Positions 51,154-51,273 of a stretch of DNA of 51,273 nucleotides are shown here, in pieces. How positions within the stretch are numbered: the first letter of the stretch is position 1; every line of letters begins with the position of its first letter. The position numbers and the translations under genes are program-made. The notes under the pieces are model-generated. The model was not told the origin of the DNA, did not search any database, and saw nothing but the letters and a program-made list of their open reading frames with translations. Where the stretch lies: assembly GCF_020667845.1 (NCBI RefSeq), contig NZ_JAFMPQ010000039.1:1-51273 (forward strand). Direction: 5' to 3'. The DNA comes from Cognatishimia sp. F0-27 (lineage in GTDB: Bacteria; Pseudomonadota; Alphaproteobacteria; Rhodobacterales; Rhodobacteraceae).

Positions 51154-51273
51154 TCAGTGGTGTTTCGCGTCCTGCACAATGCGATTGAGCACGGCGTCTG
51201 CCGCACGCAACCCGGGCGCAGGCCCTCCCCTTCCCAAACGGTCCATCGTCACGGCCATCGCCGCATCCTGTGC
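51154..51273 (-). CDS. C-terminal end of a protein, possibly lipid-A-disaccharide synthase (partial)
   Basis: A frame open to the right edge ends at TGA (51154-51156), giving 39 residues that include LGRGGPAPGLRAADAVLNRI and end VQDAKHH. The pattern resembles the C-terminus of LpxB (MARLG..G..PG.RAA..VL), but it is too short to be sure. It is convergent with ialB. Confidence 0.35.
   Translation of the reverse strand, partial: AQDAAMAVTMDRLGRGGPAPGLRAADAVLNRIVQDAKHH

Overview
The window is a GC-rich, gene-dense chromosomal segment that most resembles a marine Rhodobacteraceae (Roseobacter-group) alphaproteobacterium. The signs are a circularly permuted two-piece tmRNA gene, the alphaproteobacterial type of SspB with DUF4169 and a ribbon-helix-helix protein, a Bpt-type aminoacyl transferase, the edd-eda pair, an IalB protein, DUF2852 and DUF1194 proteins, and a TRAP transporter with a very large membrane subunit. 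No rRNA, tRNA, CRISPR array, insertion sequence or integrated phage was found. Almost all genes look like chromosomal backbone.

Layout. 1-5.4 kb: class IV aminotransferase and histone-deacetylase-family enzyme, ABC-F ATPase Uup, the tmRNA gene ssrA (tag ANDNRAPVALAA) and a DksA/TraR zinc-finger protein. 5.5-12.5 kb: a 1067-residue RTX/DUF4114 secreted protein, a 71-residue Acb2/Tad1-like protein, a DUF1194 VWA protein, chromate transporter ChrA, and the sspB-DUF4169-RHH operon. 12.5-22.1 kb: a lone ABC ATPase, a PIN protein overlapping an RlmI-like rRNA methyltransferase gene, the Entner-Doudoroff genes edd-eda behind a LacI-type palindrome, glnE with a small coupled gene, and a YbaK deacylase. 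22.3-32.6 kb: DUF2852 and RDD membrane proteins, a tripartite TRAP transporter (dctP, dctQ, dctM), bpt, and a cache-domain histidine kinase with a NarL-type regulator. 32.8-40.3 kb: two small envelope proteins, the ilv attenuator and ilvB, a hybrid histidine kinase, ilvH, and an XRE regulator with an operator array. 40.4-51.3 kb: a Rieske oxygenase with a small partner, a 7-copy tandem array, cytochrome c behind an FNR-type box, DUF2189, prfB, a TTG-started APH-like kinase, PBP1A, a HerA-like ATPase, ialB, and the end of a possible lpxB.

Connections. ssrA tags stalled proteins and SspB hands such proteins to ClpXP; Bpt also feeds proteolysis through the N-end rule. Edd and Eda are the two defining Entner-Doudoroff steps. 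IlvB and IlvH form acetohydroxyacid synthase, but a hybrid kinase on the other strand separates their genes; only ilvB has the leader-peptide attenuator. The TRAP system and the kinase/regulator pair lie close enough to suggest regulation, which is inference.

Most worth following up: an Acb2/Tad1-like (phage anti-CBASS fold) gene with no phage context; tandem duplications that begin inside the 3' ends of genes and carry the stop codon, seen at three loci with further short repeats just past other genes; and a compact branched-chain amino acid attenuator whose complete logic can be read from the sequence.
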